From Siphonodentalium dalli (taxonomy: Eukaryota; Mollusca; Scaphopoda; Gadilida; Siphonodentaliidae): a stretch of 64,000 nucleotides of DNA. Positions 44,202 through 55,968 of the stretch are shown here, piece by piece. Made by a program: the position numbers and the translations under genes. Under the pieces are notes generated by a model. The model did no database searches and had not been told where the DNA came from. It saw nothing but the letters and a program-made list of their open reading frames with translations. Every line of letters begins with the position of its first letter. Within the stretch, counting starts at the first letter, position 1. The stretch spans positions 88,898,618 to 88,962,617 of the forward strand of contig CP136069.1 of the NCBI GenBank assembly GCA_032622095.1, read 5' to 3'.

Positions 44202-44460
44202 CCCTTCCATGACTGGAGCTTCCTGAAATTTTGTGAAAACCCTGTGCCAATGCATTCTATTGTATATGCGAGTCTCCCAAAGGGAGCATCGCATATAAAA
44301 GAAAATGCATTGGCCAAACTATATTTACCTTGACCTAGTAAGCCAGTGCATTCTAATATACATGTGAGGCTACCTATGGGAGACTCGCATATATAAGATA
44401 ATGCATTGGTACAGGCTCTTTAATGCTGAACCAGTGCAGATCCCGTTGTGAAAGGTTTAA
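44202..44460 (+). mobile_element. Double-hairpin MITE, full length
   Basis: CCCTTCCATGACTGGAGCTT, two GCATTCTATTGTATATGCGA-type hairpins and a closing TTGTGAAAGG with TTAA. Confidence 0.88.
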
Positions 44461-44959
44461 GCACCTAAATCTGGCTTCATGCATATACTAATATTATAGA
44501 ATTCTTGAATGTCCAGCAGCTGGAGCCTCGCTCCAACCACACATCCTGTGATGCAGATACATATAAAAACAGGACAGGCATGTCACAGAATAAGCACATG
44601 GTGTTTGGTCATGCAAACCAATGCAATATGTCTGTGATGCAGTTTCATTTGTGTATTGTTTTGACACATTGGCTCATTTCATTGACTCACCATTGCTGAA
44701 ATGTCCGGTCTTACCCCCTTTCTGTGGGAAGATTACCTGAAAATAATTAGCATTTTAATATCCTCAATGCGAAGCCAGTTGTTTGTTCTGTGCAGGACTC
44801 AATAGCCTATGGTTATGTAACTGATGGTTTGTGATGACCGATTGTTGACCTATTTTTATGAATCTTTTTTAAGTATACAGTATAAACCAGGCCATCAACT
44901 TTGATTTAAAACCAATTCCTTTTCTGTATTGATGGAATTCCCTTCATTCCACTTCCTCA
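44461..44959. other. Non-coding stretch, nothing recognised
   Basis: No repeat or exon was recognised. Confidence 0.35.
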
Positions 44960-45122
44960 CAGTAATGCCCTAAATAATCGACTCCTTAACCACAGCAGAA
45001 TTATGGGTAATTTTTCAGGATTTAGTCGGAAATATGGCTTGTTGCCATTCATCGGAAAGCTCTTAGTGAGAGCTTTCCGATGAATGGCAACAAGCCATAT
45101 TTCTGACTAAATCCTGAAAAAC
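44960..45122. mobile_element. Hairpin MITE, right end lost
   Basis: CAGTAATGCCCTAAATAATC and a complete central palindrome (TCTTAGTGAGAGC). It breaks off after AAATCCTGAAAAAC. Confidence 0.9.
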
Positions 45123-45693
45123 TATTTAAAACCTGAACCGTAATCGTTCTTTGAGGAGACAATGAATGGCAATCATGTTTACAATCATCTTGATATTCAT
45201 GTGTCACATATTCATTATACCACATTACTCATTTAGTGTCCTAATGGCTTGTGTTGCCACATATAAATTTATACTGCTGTATTCTAGTTTTGCATTTACC
45301 TCCTTTGTGTTTTGATTTGTGATATTTTCTTCGTATGATGTGAACATTTTGGTGTCGAACACATCTAAACTCAGACATGTTTGATTTGTTGTGCGCGCTA
45401 TTAGATATGCAAGTTTTATTTGCCTCAAAGGTTTATGTTAACAAACTGTGCTTCTTGTTTAATACATTTCCCCCACATTCGCTTGTAAGGAGGAAACAGA
45501 TTGGCTACCGAAATGAAATGTTGTTGGTCACACAAGGATTTAGAGCATGTGCACATAGACATCCTTTATCATGACTTGTCAGTCTCGCCCGGTATAAACC
45601 GCCCAGACTACATTATAATGTCACCTGGTGAATATGATGGCATCTCCGATCAGATGATTCTTGGGATAACAAAATTGTTTCTGACCAGTCTTT
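45123..45693. other. Non-coding stretch, nothing recognised
   Basis: Short open frames on both strands have no family resemblance. Confidence 0.35.
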
Positions 45694-46515
45694 TTAACCC
45701 TTCCATGGCTGGAGCTTCCTGAAATTTTGCGAAAACCCTGTGCCAATGCATTCTCAGTGAGTCTCACATAGGGAGCCTCTCATATATAAGAGAATACATT
45801 AGCATAACAATATTTACCTTGACCGTGTAAGCCAGTGCATTCTCTTATAATGGGAGACTCACATATATAAGGAATGCACTGGTGCATGATCTTTAATGCT
45901 GCACCAGCGCAGCTCCCGTCATGAACCACATGAAAGGTAGGGCCCTGCGAATCGATTCCATGCGATTCAGAATCTTTCGTCTGATTCGATTCGAAATCGG
46001 TTGTCCTGATTCAAATTGTATCGAATCATTGGCACCAGTTGCATTTTCAACTGACACATTTGCTTTTTTGCGGAGATAGATTATGATACCAACGAAAGAC
46101 CACATACACAAACACTTGTAGACTGAGATATACTATATAGACCACCGAAGCATTGCACGACTGATGTAAAAATCCAGCAAAATTTCCTATATGTCAAACT
46201 TCAGCTGCGTGAATGTGATTGCTTACTGACTTCATTATTGCTTAAGATACTGTTTCATTATTTTGTAGCAGAGATGGACACAACAAATGCACACTTAATT
46301 GGTTAAATGCAAATTGTATCCATTTATGGATAATATTAACATTATGTACAGACGATCACTTATCGTCGTTACCAAGTGTGCAAATTGATAACGGTACGCC
46401 ACTCAGTCCATTGATATATCTATATCTTCACTCTTGATACAACTGATGCAATCACTTGGCTGATTCGATTCGAGATTTGTTTCGAAATGAAAATGCCTGA
46501 TGAAAGGGTTAAAAA
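45694..46515 (+). mobile_element. Double-hairpin MITE interrupted by a hAT-like segment
   Basis: TTAA, CCCTTCCATGGCTGGAGC and both hairpins reach CTCCCGTCATGAAC. A segment beginning TAGGGCCCTGCGAATCGATT (45938), rich in GATTCGATTCGA, follows and resembles the hAT element at 21.1 kb. Its far end is not recognisable. The MITE edge TGATGAAAGGGTTAA returns at about 46499. Confidence 0.7.
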
Positions 46516-46540
46516 GCTGATGATAAGCTTATCAGATTTA

Positions 46541-46753
46541 CAGTAATGCTCTAATTATTCGACTCCTTAACCACAGCATAATTATGGGTAACTTTTCAGG
46601 ATTTAGTCGGAAATATGGCTTGTTGTCATTCATCGGAAAGCACTCGGGGAGAGCTTTCCGATGAATGGCAACAAGCCATATTACCGACTAAATCCTGAAA
46701 AGTTACCCATAATTCTGCTGTGGTTAAGGAGTCGATTACTTTGGGCAGTACTG
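46541..46753. mobile_element. Hairpin MITE, near-perfect palindrome
   Basis: CAGTAATGCTCTAATTATTC to GGGCAGTACTG with TA flanks; the centre is CACTCGGGGAGAGC. Confidence 0.92.
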
Positions 46754-46818
46754 TAGGTAGAAGTGGCACATTTTAGGGAGAAATTGTCTCCCAAGTCGCC
46801 CTCTAGGTTGGTTCCTGC
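46754..46818. mobile_element. End fragment of the CAGGGACCAGCC hAT family
   Basis: TCCCAAGTCGCCCTCTAGG and TTGGTTCCTG match the right end of the full copies. The rest is absent. Confidence 0.6.
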
Positions 46819-46888
46819 AGTGTACACCCGTTGATAGGTGTGTCTTATTAGCGATCAATTCTGCAATGATTGTGCTAAATATCACATA

Positions 46889-47165
46889 CAGTAATGCCCT
46901 AAATAATCTCCTTAACCATGGCAGAATTATGGGTAATTTTTCAGGATTTAATCGGAAATATGGCTTGTTGCCATTCATCGGAAAGCTCTCAGTGAGAACA
47001 ATCTATTATTCATTTTGAGGGTATTCAGCAGATGACAGACATACGATAAGATTATACAAGAGCAGAATGATTCATATTCATTGGTGGGAAATGTTCAGAT
47101 AATAAGTTCAACAACCTAACATTTCCTGAGGGAACTCATCAATGAGTAGTTATTATAGATAGGTT
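46889..47165. mobile_element. Half hairpin MITE fused to a CCCTTTCTATACT-family MITE
   Basis: CAGTAATGCCCTAAATAATC to GGAAAGCTCTCAGTGAGA is a left half. It runs directly into ACAATCTATTATTCATTTTG and AATAAGTTCAACAACCTAAC of the second family, ending at AACTCATCAATGAGTAG. Confidence 0.8.
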
Positions 47166-47929
47166 TAAATTTTGTGCTATGATTTTTGTTACTCATTTGA
47201 ATTCTCGGTGCAGAGATGTGTTCTGTTCTATTTATTATCATTTTATAACAAATGTTCTGATATGTTATCAAGTCAACATAACATAACCAAGGTGTGGTTG
47301 TTGTAATATTATAGATTTTATTTTATTCATTAAGAGTGCATCATTCATATCCACATGTATTAAAAAACTTACTTTTTGTACATTCTATCTTGAGACTGAG
47401 AAATGTGAAAGTACATGTAGTGTGTATGGCTGTTGCATATTTATTATGCAAAATGTATTAGCCATATTCTACAAAATAAGGTATTTGATCTTTAATATGA
47501 ACTCATCTTTAGGAATTTGTATGATGTTTCAGTATAATAATTTGAGATTGAAAATGCATAAAACAAGCTTGTTTGAGGAAAAACATGCTGCAAATATTGA
47601 GATTTTCAATATTATTGGGCATTATTATAATAACTGATAAAGCATATTGATGTAATTTTTATAATAGAAGTATCTTCTCAGATAGTAACATATCTCCTGG
47701 GCCTGCCTACATGTTTCGTGATATGACTTTTCATTTCTCAGCCTCTGTTTATGACCATAAGATTATGACATTTCATCATGACTATTTGTTGAGTATCTGA
47801 TTCTGACATCATTAATATTGTAGACATTTTATCACTTACATGAAGACCATGCACTGCAGTTTTGAAAATTTTGTATGGTTCACATACTTATCAAAAATAG
47901 CAGAATATCAATGCGGAAATTGTCATGAA
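47166..47929. other. Non-coding stretch, nothing recognised
   Basis: AT-rich sequence, no repeat or exon recognised. Confidence 0.35.
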
Positions 47930-47975
47930 CCCTTCCATGACTGAAGCTTCCTGAAATTTTATGAAAACCCTGTGC

Positions 47976-48926
47976 CAATACACAGAGTTTCCGCTATACC
48001 GGCATGGGATCCTCTCAATGGCCCCGTTCCCCTATCCAAGTTTTCCCCTGTTGAACCGTCAGTTGATTTTAATTTTTAGGGTCCCATTCCCCCAGCCCAG
48101 ATTTCCCCTGCTACCGTACCCCAGGACACATATCTTGTGTATAAAAGTAGAGATGTATAAAACTTCTCTACATCTTTTTGGGATATAAATAAGGAATTTT
48201 AGAGGACAACTTTATTTTATATCGTTGAGCGAAAGTGCATACCAAAACTGACATGGTGGCAACATCACTAGAATACATCTCTTTGGAGTTAAGCTAGTTA
48301 CGTTGCAGTTAGGTTATGAAAAATTGTCAGTCAGTTTAATTGTACTTGGCGATTTTATGTCGCAAAATACATTCCACTTTATATGTTTGCACAGGTTCTA
48401 CTATAACTTAGGTTTTAATTTAGATATCAGGGTGGGATACCGGTGTATTAAAATTAAGACATTATTCACTGTTTTGCGACTGTATATTCTGAAATTTGTT
48501 TGAATGGGTACATAGTCATACAGCATCTGCCAGTTCTACTATAACTTAGGTTTTAATTTAGATATCAGGGTGGGATACCGGTGTATTAAAATTAAGACAT
48601 TATTCACTGTTTTGCGACTGTATATTCTGAAATTTGTTTGAATAGTCATACAGCATCTGCGGATTATTTAGTTATATTTTTTTTACGATCACAATAAATT
48701 TCTATTGCTTTTGAAGTTAGAGGGTTTGATAGCTTGACAACTTTGATAGAAAATATATGCAGGTAAAACGATCTGCCAATTACAATATCTTACACTTCTA
48801 AATTATAATTCTATATGGCGAAAATACATGTAGATAAATCGGTGTTCCAACATTGAAATTATTTACTGGATTTTCACTAGCTACCAGCCACATTCCCCCG
48901 TCCCCTAGTGAAAATGCTGCAATACA
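47976..48926. mobile_element. hAT-like element in a MITE
   Basis: CAGAGTTTCCGCTA (47983) and an imperfect inverse TAGTGAAAATGCTG (to 48919) are flanked by identical caataca (47976-47982 and 48920-48926). Inner sequence is rich in TTCCCC near both ends. It contains a 138-bp tandem duplication. Confidence 0.72.
48395..48660. repeat. Near-identical 138-bp tandem duplication
   Basis: GTTCTACTATAACTTAGG starts both units (48395 and 48533). The two are identical except for a missing GGGTAC near the end of the second. This implies a very recent duplication or an assembly artefact. Confidence 0.93.
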
Positions 48927-49128
48927 TTATCTTATATATGTGAGTCTCCCATAGGGAGCCTCACATATATAAGAGAATACATGGCCTAACAATATTTACC
49001 TTGACCATGTAAGTGCATTCTCTTATAAATGTGATGCTCCCTATGGGAGACTCGCACATATAAGAGAATGCACTGGCACAGGATCTTTAATGCTGCAGCA
49101 GCACAGCTCCCCATCATGAAAGGGTTAA

Positions 49129-49380
49129 TTACTTCATAATGTCTCATGAATTAATGCATCATAACTTTACATTTTGTATGATACTCCATCAGTATTTCAG
49201 TAACCTTGAAAACATAATTAAGAATTGTAAATCGTCCCTCGATTTGGTGGTACTGGCTCAGTATGAGTGTTTATAGCCTCAATATCTGTGAACAAATACC
49301 CATTTCTTATCGGAATGGAGATGTATTAATAGGAATGGCACATTGAGAGGCCACTCAACTCAGATCAAGCTTAAAAATTG
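49129..49380. other. Non-coding stretch, nothing recognised
   Basis: No repeat or exon was recognised. Confidence 0.35.
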
Positions 49381-49475
49381 GCTCCGATATTCGTCCAAGT
49401 CGCGGTTCATATCTAACCGAGCCTCATCTGAGCTAGGACTGCAATGATGCTATCTGCAACCTAACCACCTAGGCT
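49381..49475 (-). repeat. Possible tRNA-derived SINE head
   Basis: On the minus strand, with the hAT insert removed, GTAGCCTAGGTGGTTAGG fits a Pol III A box. About 55 nt on, GGTTAGATATGAACC is a poor B box. The fold was not verified. Confidence 0.4.
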
Positions 49476-50341
49476 CAGGGACCAGCCTAGACCTGATTTT
49501 CAAAGCGAAGTGACTTCTCCCTGTCACATAAATGAGGCGAAGTGGGAGTTCTCAGGGTGAAATGGGTTGGCAAAATTGAAATCGGCCTGCACTGTAGTCG
49601 CCTATATAACGAAAATAGGAGACATGTAATATTTAAATTAAAATGATGAAACAATGGTTCATATGTGGAAACTTTATGTTCAGATCATCACTATAATAAC
49701 TATGAATAATGTCCAAACATAATTGTGAGAGAATGGTAGCATTTTATATAATAATTTTGGAAGAACGGCATTTTTACAACCGCTTATGAATACGAAATAA
49801 ATTTAAATTACATAATGCTTATGAATACGAAAAAAATGCTAAACGAAACAAAATCTTGGAACATTCTCACTCTTTAAAGGAGCCTAACCTGGGTACAGAT
49901 ATTAATATGTTGCAAAAATGAATTTATTTTCAAAGTTATTCTGTCCTTTACATAATTTAACAAAGGGGTGATGATCTGACTTAAGGTGTAGAGTTGTAAT
50001 CTTCAGGTGTGATAATCTCAAAATCACAAGTCACTGCGGACACCTGACGATGTATTCACAGGTGTCTGCAATCAAAACTCAGGTGTGAATATGCTCCCAA
50101 ATCGGATTAATACAGATGTTAATAGTAACTATGGTGTTATCTACGACAGTGTCAATGGATATCTGGGTTCAATAAATGCTGGCAGTAAATTAGGATGAAT
50201 ATTTTGCCGATTTTCGTCGGTCAACTTTGGAAATTTCAGGGCGACTTAAACTTCGCCTGGCTGCAAAATTAGGGCAAAGTGAGCAAGAATAGGGAGACTT
50301 CTTCGCCCACGTCGCCCTCTCGGCTGGTCCCTGCCTCGGCT
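49468..50341. mobile_element. hAT-type element (CAGGGACCAGCC family), copy 3
   Basis: CAGGGACCAGCC (49476) to GGCTGGTCCCTG (50333), 858 bp. The flanks cctaggct and cctcggct (49468-49475 and 50334-50341) differ at one base. Confidence 0.92.
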
Positions 50342-50644
50342 ACAGGGGCATCCTTAATAGTAAATTGAAGCTTGATAAATTATTTTTAACAAGTCTCATG
50401 TTGAGGTCTCAAAACCTCATGACTGTCCAACTAAGGGTTTCAACATTGGTATATGTAAGTGGGAAAATTATCCTACTATTAAAAATAGATGATATTCAAA
50501 ATTATCCTGCAGTGCATGGAATTCCAGATAGGTTTTTAAGTTTGAATTCATTTATCCAGTGACTGTTTGATTCAAAAAGTTAAGAGAAACAGTGTTGCAG
50601 TGTCTTTTCTGATGGTACATGTTTAGGAAGTGTCATTTCTATTA
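50342..50644. other. Non-coding stretch, nothing recognised
   Basis: No repeat or exon was recognised. Confidence 0.35.
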
Positions 50645-50809
50645 GTGCAGCATTAAAGATCCTGTGCCAGTGCATTCTCTTATATATGTGAGTCCTATAG
50701 GTAGCCTCGCATATATAAGACAACGCACTGGCTTACAAGGTCAAGATAAATATTGTTTGGCACAGGGTGTTCGCAAAATTTCAGGAAGCTCCAGTCATGG
50801 AAGGGTTAA
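50645..50809 (-). mobile_element. Double-hairpin MITE, inverted, shortened
   Basis: GTGCAGCATTAAAGATCCTG to GGAAGCTCCAGTCATGGAAG with GGTTAA at the end. One hairpin is complete and the second is reduced. Confidence 0.85.
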
Positions 50810-51031
50810 TTTAATATATCATTGATCAATAATCAGAAGTGAATTGATAAATCATGTTCCATGAAAGAAGATATATGAATTAAATTGATATATAGGAGAA
50901 CATTTGGAGCAGCCTATACAACATGTCAGTCTGAACTTTTGTGTTAAGTTGATCTGTCTTCGATAAGCCCACACAAATTTGATTATCTGTTTCTCGGACA
51001 CTTTTATTTACCCAAAATGGGTAGGCAGATA

Positions 51032-51243
51032 CAGTTATGCCCTAGATTATCGACTCCTTAACCACAGCAGAATTATGGGTAACTTTTCAGGATTTATTCG
51101 GAAATATTAGCTTGTTGCCATTCATCGGAAAGCTCTGTGAGAGCTTTCCGATGAATGGCAACAAGCCATATTTCTGACTAAATCCTGAAAAGTTACCCAT
51201 AATTCTGCTATGGTTAAGGAGTCGATTATTTAGGGCATTACTG
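51032..51243. mobile_element. Hairpin MITE, near-perfect palindrome
   Basis: CAGTTATGCCCTAGATTATC to GGGCATTACTG with flanking TA on the left and CA on the right. Confidence 0.92.
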
Positions 51244-52021
51244 CATTTATTTTTATTGATCACCTGCAAAATAATACCCAGCAGGCAGGTTTTTATTCCC
51301 ATTTTTTAAGAGAAAAATATCCAAGCTGGCCTGAGCTGGCAGCAAAATTTCCAAGCTGGCAAGTTTATATGTGTTTACTCCTGAATTAACCAAGAATAGT
51401 TTTTGGCGTTAAAAAATGACTATTCATGATTAAAGTGTCAATGCAATTTTAATGTAACAGTCGGTTGTACATGTGTAACCCAAATACATCCAGTTTAAAT
51501 AATCCAGGAAGAAAAACTTTAATATTATAAGAAATAACAAAGGGAAATATTAAATACACTTTGAAATGTGTCAAGGTAATTTTATGGTCAGTAATTCATC
51601 AATTGTCGAGCGGCATGGTGATTTATAATTTTTATTTTCAGTGGGGCATAGAGTACCCAGCCATATTTTAAGACGGGGGCGGAAACAGAAAATTAATTTT
51701 GTTTGGCCTAATGTTTTCTCTTGTTCATCATGTTTGACTCACATAACTGTTGGCAGAGTGTGCAGCTCTCCATTTTGTTAAATCTCTGCTGTTCTAACTT
51801 GAATCAGACAGACCTGTATTGTTTTGGATGAATCTATTCTGTAGTCCACTACTTTCTAGTGGACAGCATATTTGTAATATTAGAAATTATAATATACTTT
51901 ACAAATTCACATTGTGTTACTGAAATCATTGGTCCTTATCTCTGAACAGTTATCAAGAATGGTAACAAAGAGACTTTCCCTTTAAAAATTACCAGAAAAT
52001 TGAGAAGTTCTTGTTTATTTA
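51244..52021. other. Non-coding stretch, nothing recognised
   Basis: CCAAGCTGGC occurs twice near 51320 and 51350. No exon or family copy was seen. Confidence 0.35.
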
Positions 52022-52160
52022 GGGGATAAACATGCTGTCTGCCATGCTTTTGGGACAATGGAAAATGCAGTTTAACCAGCTACATGAGGAGCTGGTAAAA
52101 CTGATATTTTTTTATTGGAAAACCCACAGACAAATGTCCCAAACAGCATGTTTATCCCCA
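52022..52160. repeat. Small foldback
   Basis: GGGGATAAACATGCTGTCTG is answered by GTCCCAAACAGCATG and TTTATCCCC. The centre has ACCAGCTACATGAGGAGCTG. A probable MITE with no other copy in the window. Confidence 0.75.
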
Positions 52161-53290
52161 ATTCATGCGAACCAAAATATACTATAGCCACGAGAATCTG
52201 CCAAGAACTTTCTGAACTGAGGTTGACAAACAATGCATGTCACTTCTTCCTAGAAATTGCTCTTCGCTCCATGAATATATAGTTCCATATTTTGAATAGA
52301 AATAAACTGAGCCATCCAAAGAAATCAGTGAACAGGGTTCCTGCTGTCATGTTCCATTTGTGCAATTTGCACAAACAACACGAGAATGGCACAAGCTATT
52401 TTGCTTTAGGCACAAATAATTAGCACACATAATTTATCTCTATCGACAGCTTAACTGCAATCATATTGAATCAAATGGTGTGACATGAATTAAATCAGAC
52501 AGGCAAAAATAGCAGAATAATTAACTCATATGGTAGAGCATGCACCCAAACAAGTACTTAATGTCTTTAAGTACCACCAATTACTAATCCCCAATAAAAA
52601 TTAACTGCAATTATTTTATATAGTTTTGAACAGAATGGATTCAGAAGTCGCGACAAGGAACCTGGTAAAGTCAACACAGTAATTTGATCGCTTGTAATGA
52701 ACCCCCATGACAAGCCTATTCAAGTATAGGCAATAGAACGCATACCCAACACAGTGAGATTTGCGCATGAGACTTGCCTATTTACTTCCTGGTTATGGGC
52801 ATCAAATGTCTGAAATAATTTGTTTTATTACCTGTATTTCCCCAAACCATGAGATTATATGAAAGTTGTGGGAGCGGCAGGAGCGCAGGGTTAAAGACCT
52901 AAAATCTGGGGACTCATGGGCAAAATGAGAGATTATACAGGTCTGTTTAATTTGAAGTGGCACAAAACATGGTAAATGGCACAACATTTAGCACGTGAAG
53001 CTTTCTGTCCAGCGCGAACCCTGTCCGTGAAATTCATAGAATCAAATTCCATATCACGCCCATTTCACATTGATAAGCATAAATTATATCTCGACTTTTA
53101 GTCGATTCTTTTATTATAAATTATATCTAAAATGGAAGTTTTGTGGACAAGTTGCACCAAGGTATTACACTACTGACACGCCATTGCATTAGTGGTCAAG
53201 GGTGCTCATTGGATGTTCAATCACACTTCTAATTTCCCAATATTGTCCCTAGGAACGAAGGTACTTCCGGTGGTAATGATTAAGACTTTT
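52161..53290. other. Non-coding stretch, nothing certain
   Basis: A fragment near 52541-52575 (CACCCAAACAAGTACTTAAT) matches the right end of the AGTGATGTGAAACACTCC element. Nothing else was recognised. Confidence 0.35.
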
Positions 53291-53291
53291 T

Positions 53292-54626
53292 AGCTCAACT
53301 TTACTTTGTAAAGTTTGAGCTATTGCCATGGCTTGGTATCCGTCGTGCGTGTGTGCGTGCGTGTGTGCGTGATTCGTCAACAATTTCCTTTAGCACAGGC
53401 TACAGTTCGTACCTTTGGTCCGATTATTATGAAATTTGTAATGGATGTTGACATTGACATGTAGATGGGAACGAGTCATTTTGGGGTCATTCGTAAAAAA
53501 AACATGGCCTCCAGTGGCCATCATGGATTTCAAAATTCAATCCATTAGCACGGGCTACAGGCCGTACTGTTTGTCTTATTGTCATGAAATTTGTCATGGA
53601 TGTTAATATTGACATGTAGATGGGATCGAGTAATTTTGGGGTCATTTGGCCAAAAAACATGGCCGCCGGCAGCCATCTTAGATTTTACTCTTTGCATGAC
53701 TAAATCCTTTGACACGGGCTACAGGTTGTACATTTGGTCTGATCATCAGCAAATTTGTCATGGATGTTAACAATGACATGCAGATGGGAACGAGTCATTT
53801 TTGGGTCATTCGGGCAAAAAACATGGCCGCCAGCAGTCATCTTGGATTTTACTCTTTGTATGACTAAATCCTTTAGCACGGGCTACAGGTCGTACCTTTA
53901 GTCTGATCATCATGAAATTTGTCATCGCTGTTGAAATTGGAATGTAGATGGGAACGAGTCATTTTGGGGTCATACGGACAAAAAACATGGCTGTCAGCGG
54001 CCATCTTGGATTTCAAAATTTAATCCATTAGCACGGGCCACAGGTCGTACTGTTCGTCTGATCATCATGAAATTTGTCATGGATGTTAATATTGACATGT
54101 AGATGGGATCGAGTAATTTTGGGGTCATTTGGCCAAAAAACATGGCCGCCAGCAGCCATCTTAGATTTTACTCTTTGTATGACTAAATTCTTTAGCACGG
54201 GCTGCAGATCGTACCTTTAGTCTGATCATCATAAAATTTGTCATGAATGTTAATAATGATATGTAGATGGGAACGAGTCATTTTGGAGTCATTCGGCCAA
54301 AAAACATGGCCACCAGCAGCCATCTTGGATTTTACTCTTTGTATGACTAAATTCTTTAGCATGGGCTACAGGTTGTACCTTTAGTCTGATCGTCATAAAA
54401 TTTGTCATGGATGTTAACGATGACATGTAGATGGGAACGACTCATTTTGGGGTCATTCGGCCGAAAACATGCCGCCAGCAGCCATCTCGGATTTTACTTT
54501 TCTCTTCATGTCTTTTAACTAGTATTAGACATTCAACTTTCCACATTCCTAATCGCTCCATTGACTGTAATACATTAAATTATTCCCTTTCCAAGTTGAG
54601 CTACAGTGTCATTGACACTTTCATTG
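53292..54626 (+). mobile_element. Pearl-like element with seven YY1-type cores, complete
   Basis: The head hairpin AGCTCAACTTTAC/GTAAAGTTTGAGCT (53292-53321) is followed by a GTGTGTGCGTGC microsatellite. Seven cores (CATCATGAAATTTGTCATGG near 53430, 53583, 53749, 53908, 54066, 54229 and 54391) are spaced 153-166 bp. The tail ends with the palindrome AGTGTCATTGACACT (54605-54619) and TTCATT. Each core has ACATGGCCGCCAGCAGCCAT followed by CTTGGATTT. This is the clearest full-length member in the window. Confidence 0.85.
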
Positions 54627-55396
54627 TAGATAAAAAGGGTCTTTGATCACTTCAGAAAATAATTTTCTCTCAAAAATGCCCTCTTCAAATGTCATTTTAC
54701 ATGTACGTAGCACATATAACAGCACCTGTCAGAAATCCCATTATTTTGCAATGGAAAGTCCATAATGTTTGCAGATTATATTGACATTACCTGGGCTCCG
54801 GTGTGTTCACAATCTGAAAGTAGAGACTATTTATTTGACACCCCACTCGTCGGTCACTGTACGCTGAATCATACAGTAATATGTTTCTTTCAAATTTCGA
54901 CCCATTTAAACATAACTATATAACTTATATACTCTGTCTGAATCAAACTAGGTATTCTTATTAACATTGAGTGACTTTTATTCGACTATGCATGTAACAA
55001 AACTGTATTTGGGGTAGCTATGTTATATTCTGTCATGAAATTGTGTATACGTGTGGATTTACTATGAAAAACTACCGTATGTATGTGCACCATCACCTTA
55101 TATGTGCGGTGATGTGGCGAAAGGGTCATGACTTGGGTATAAGTATTTCGGCTGGCCAGTCCCGAAAAGTGCAACAAGTGTGAACTGAGAGTTGCACTTC
55201 TTGGGTTGGAATTTTCCGACAGGGACTGACTGGCAAATGATTGGTGAAAATTATTTACCTCCCCCATTGGTAAATAGATCTAATTTCATATTAAACATTT
55301 CCAAATGTCGGCTAACTTTCAGTCAGAAACATCAGCTTTCAACAGCGTGATACTATAGTGTCAAGTATGGAAACTGAAACCGGAGTCTCCATGTCC
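54627..55396. other. Non-coding stretch, nothing recognised
   Basis: The minus-strand frame at 54986-55267 has no family resemblance. Confidence 0.35.
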
Positions 55397-55968
55397 CACT
55401 TTCAAAGAAAATGGGGGGTATACTGGATTGACTGCGTCCGTCCGTTCGTCGCGCCGTATGTCCGTCCATCCGTCCGTCCGACCTCATAACTCGAACAACT
55501 ATGAACCAATTTCAATAATTTTTTGTATGCAATCTCCTTAGGACTGCCTCTCCTCATGATGCTAAGTTCGGTCCGACTTTTTTTTTTAAGTTATGCCTCA
55601 TTTTTTAGTTAGAAAATTCTGTCCGACTTACATGTAATAGCTTTAACAAATATGAACCGATTTCAAAAAAATTTGGTATACATGCTTCTCACAATACCCT
55701 CTCTACATGATGCGACTAGGGATTGGCTCAGGCTGTTTTTCGTAATATTACACTTCATTTTCGACTTATTTTGACTTAATAACTTTAACAAATATGAACC
55801 AATTTGAAAAATATTTTTTTTTGTACAAGCTTCTTGTGACACCATATCGATATTAGTAGTCCGAATTTGTCTTTAAAGTTAAAAATATTTTTTGTTGGGT
55901 TTACGGATAATGCGGGTTGAATTTGCCACAGTGGGGGTATGCTAGCACTCGAGTGCACACCTCTTGTT
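55397..55968 (+). mobile_element. Pearl-like Helentron-type element, three cores
   Basis: The head is ATGGGGGGTATACTGGATTG, then a CGTCCGTCCGTT microsatellite. Three cores of about 145 bp carry AACAAATATGAACCGATTTC. The tail GGGGGTATGCTAGCACTC has the palindrome GCACTCGAGTGC (55945-55956) and CTCTTGTTT. Head and tail match the element at 31.6 kb, but the cores differ. Confidence 0.8.

Larger units (their letters stand above)
47930..49128 (+). mobile_element. Double-hairpin MITE split by a hAT-like element
   Basis: CCCTTCCATGACTGAAGCTT to CTGTGCCAATACA on the left. CAATACATTATCTTATATAT to CATCATGAAAGGG with TTAA (49125-49128) on the right. Confidence 0.85.

Noticed and set aside
53430-54420. 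Regular repeat-spacer look suggesting a CRISPR array
   Set aside because: Whole units of about 160 bp repeat with scattered differences, there are no unique spacers, and the genome is eukaryotic.
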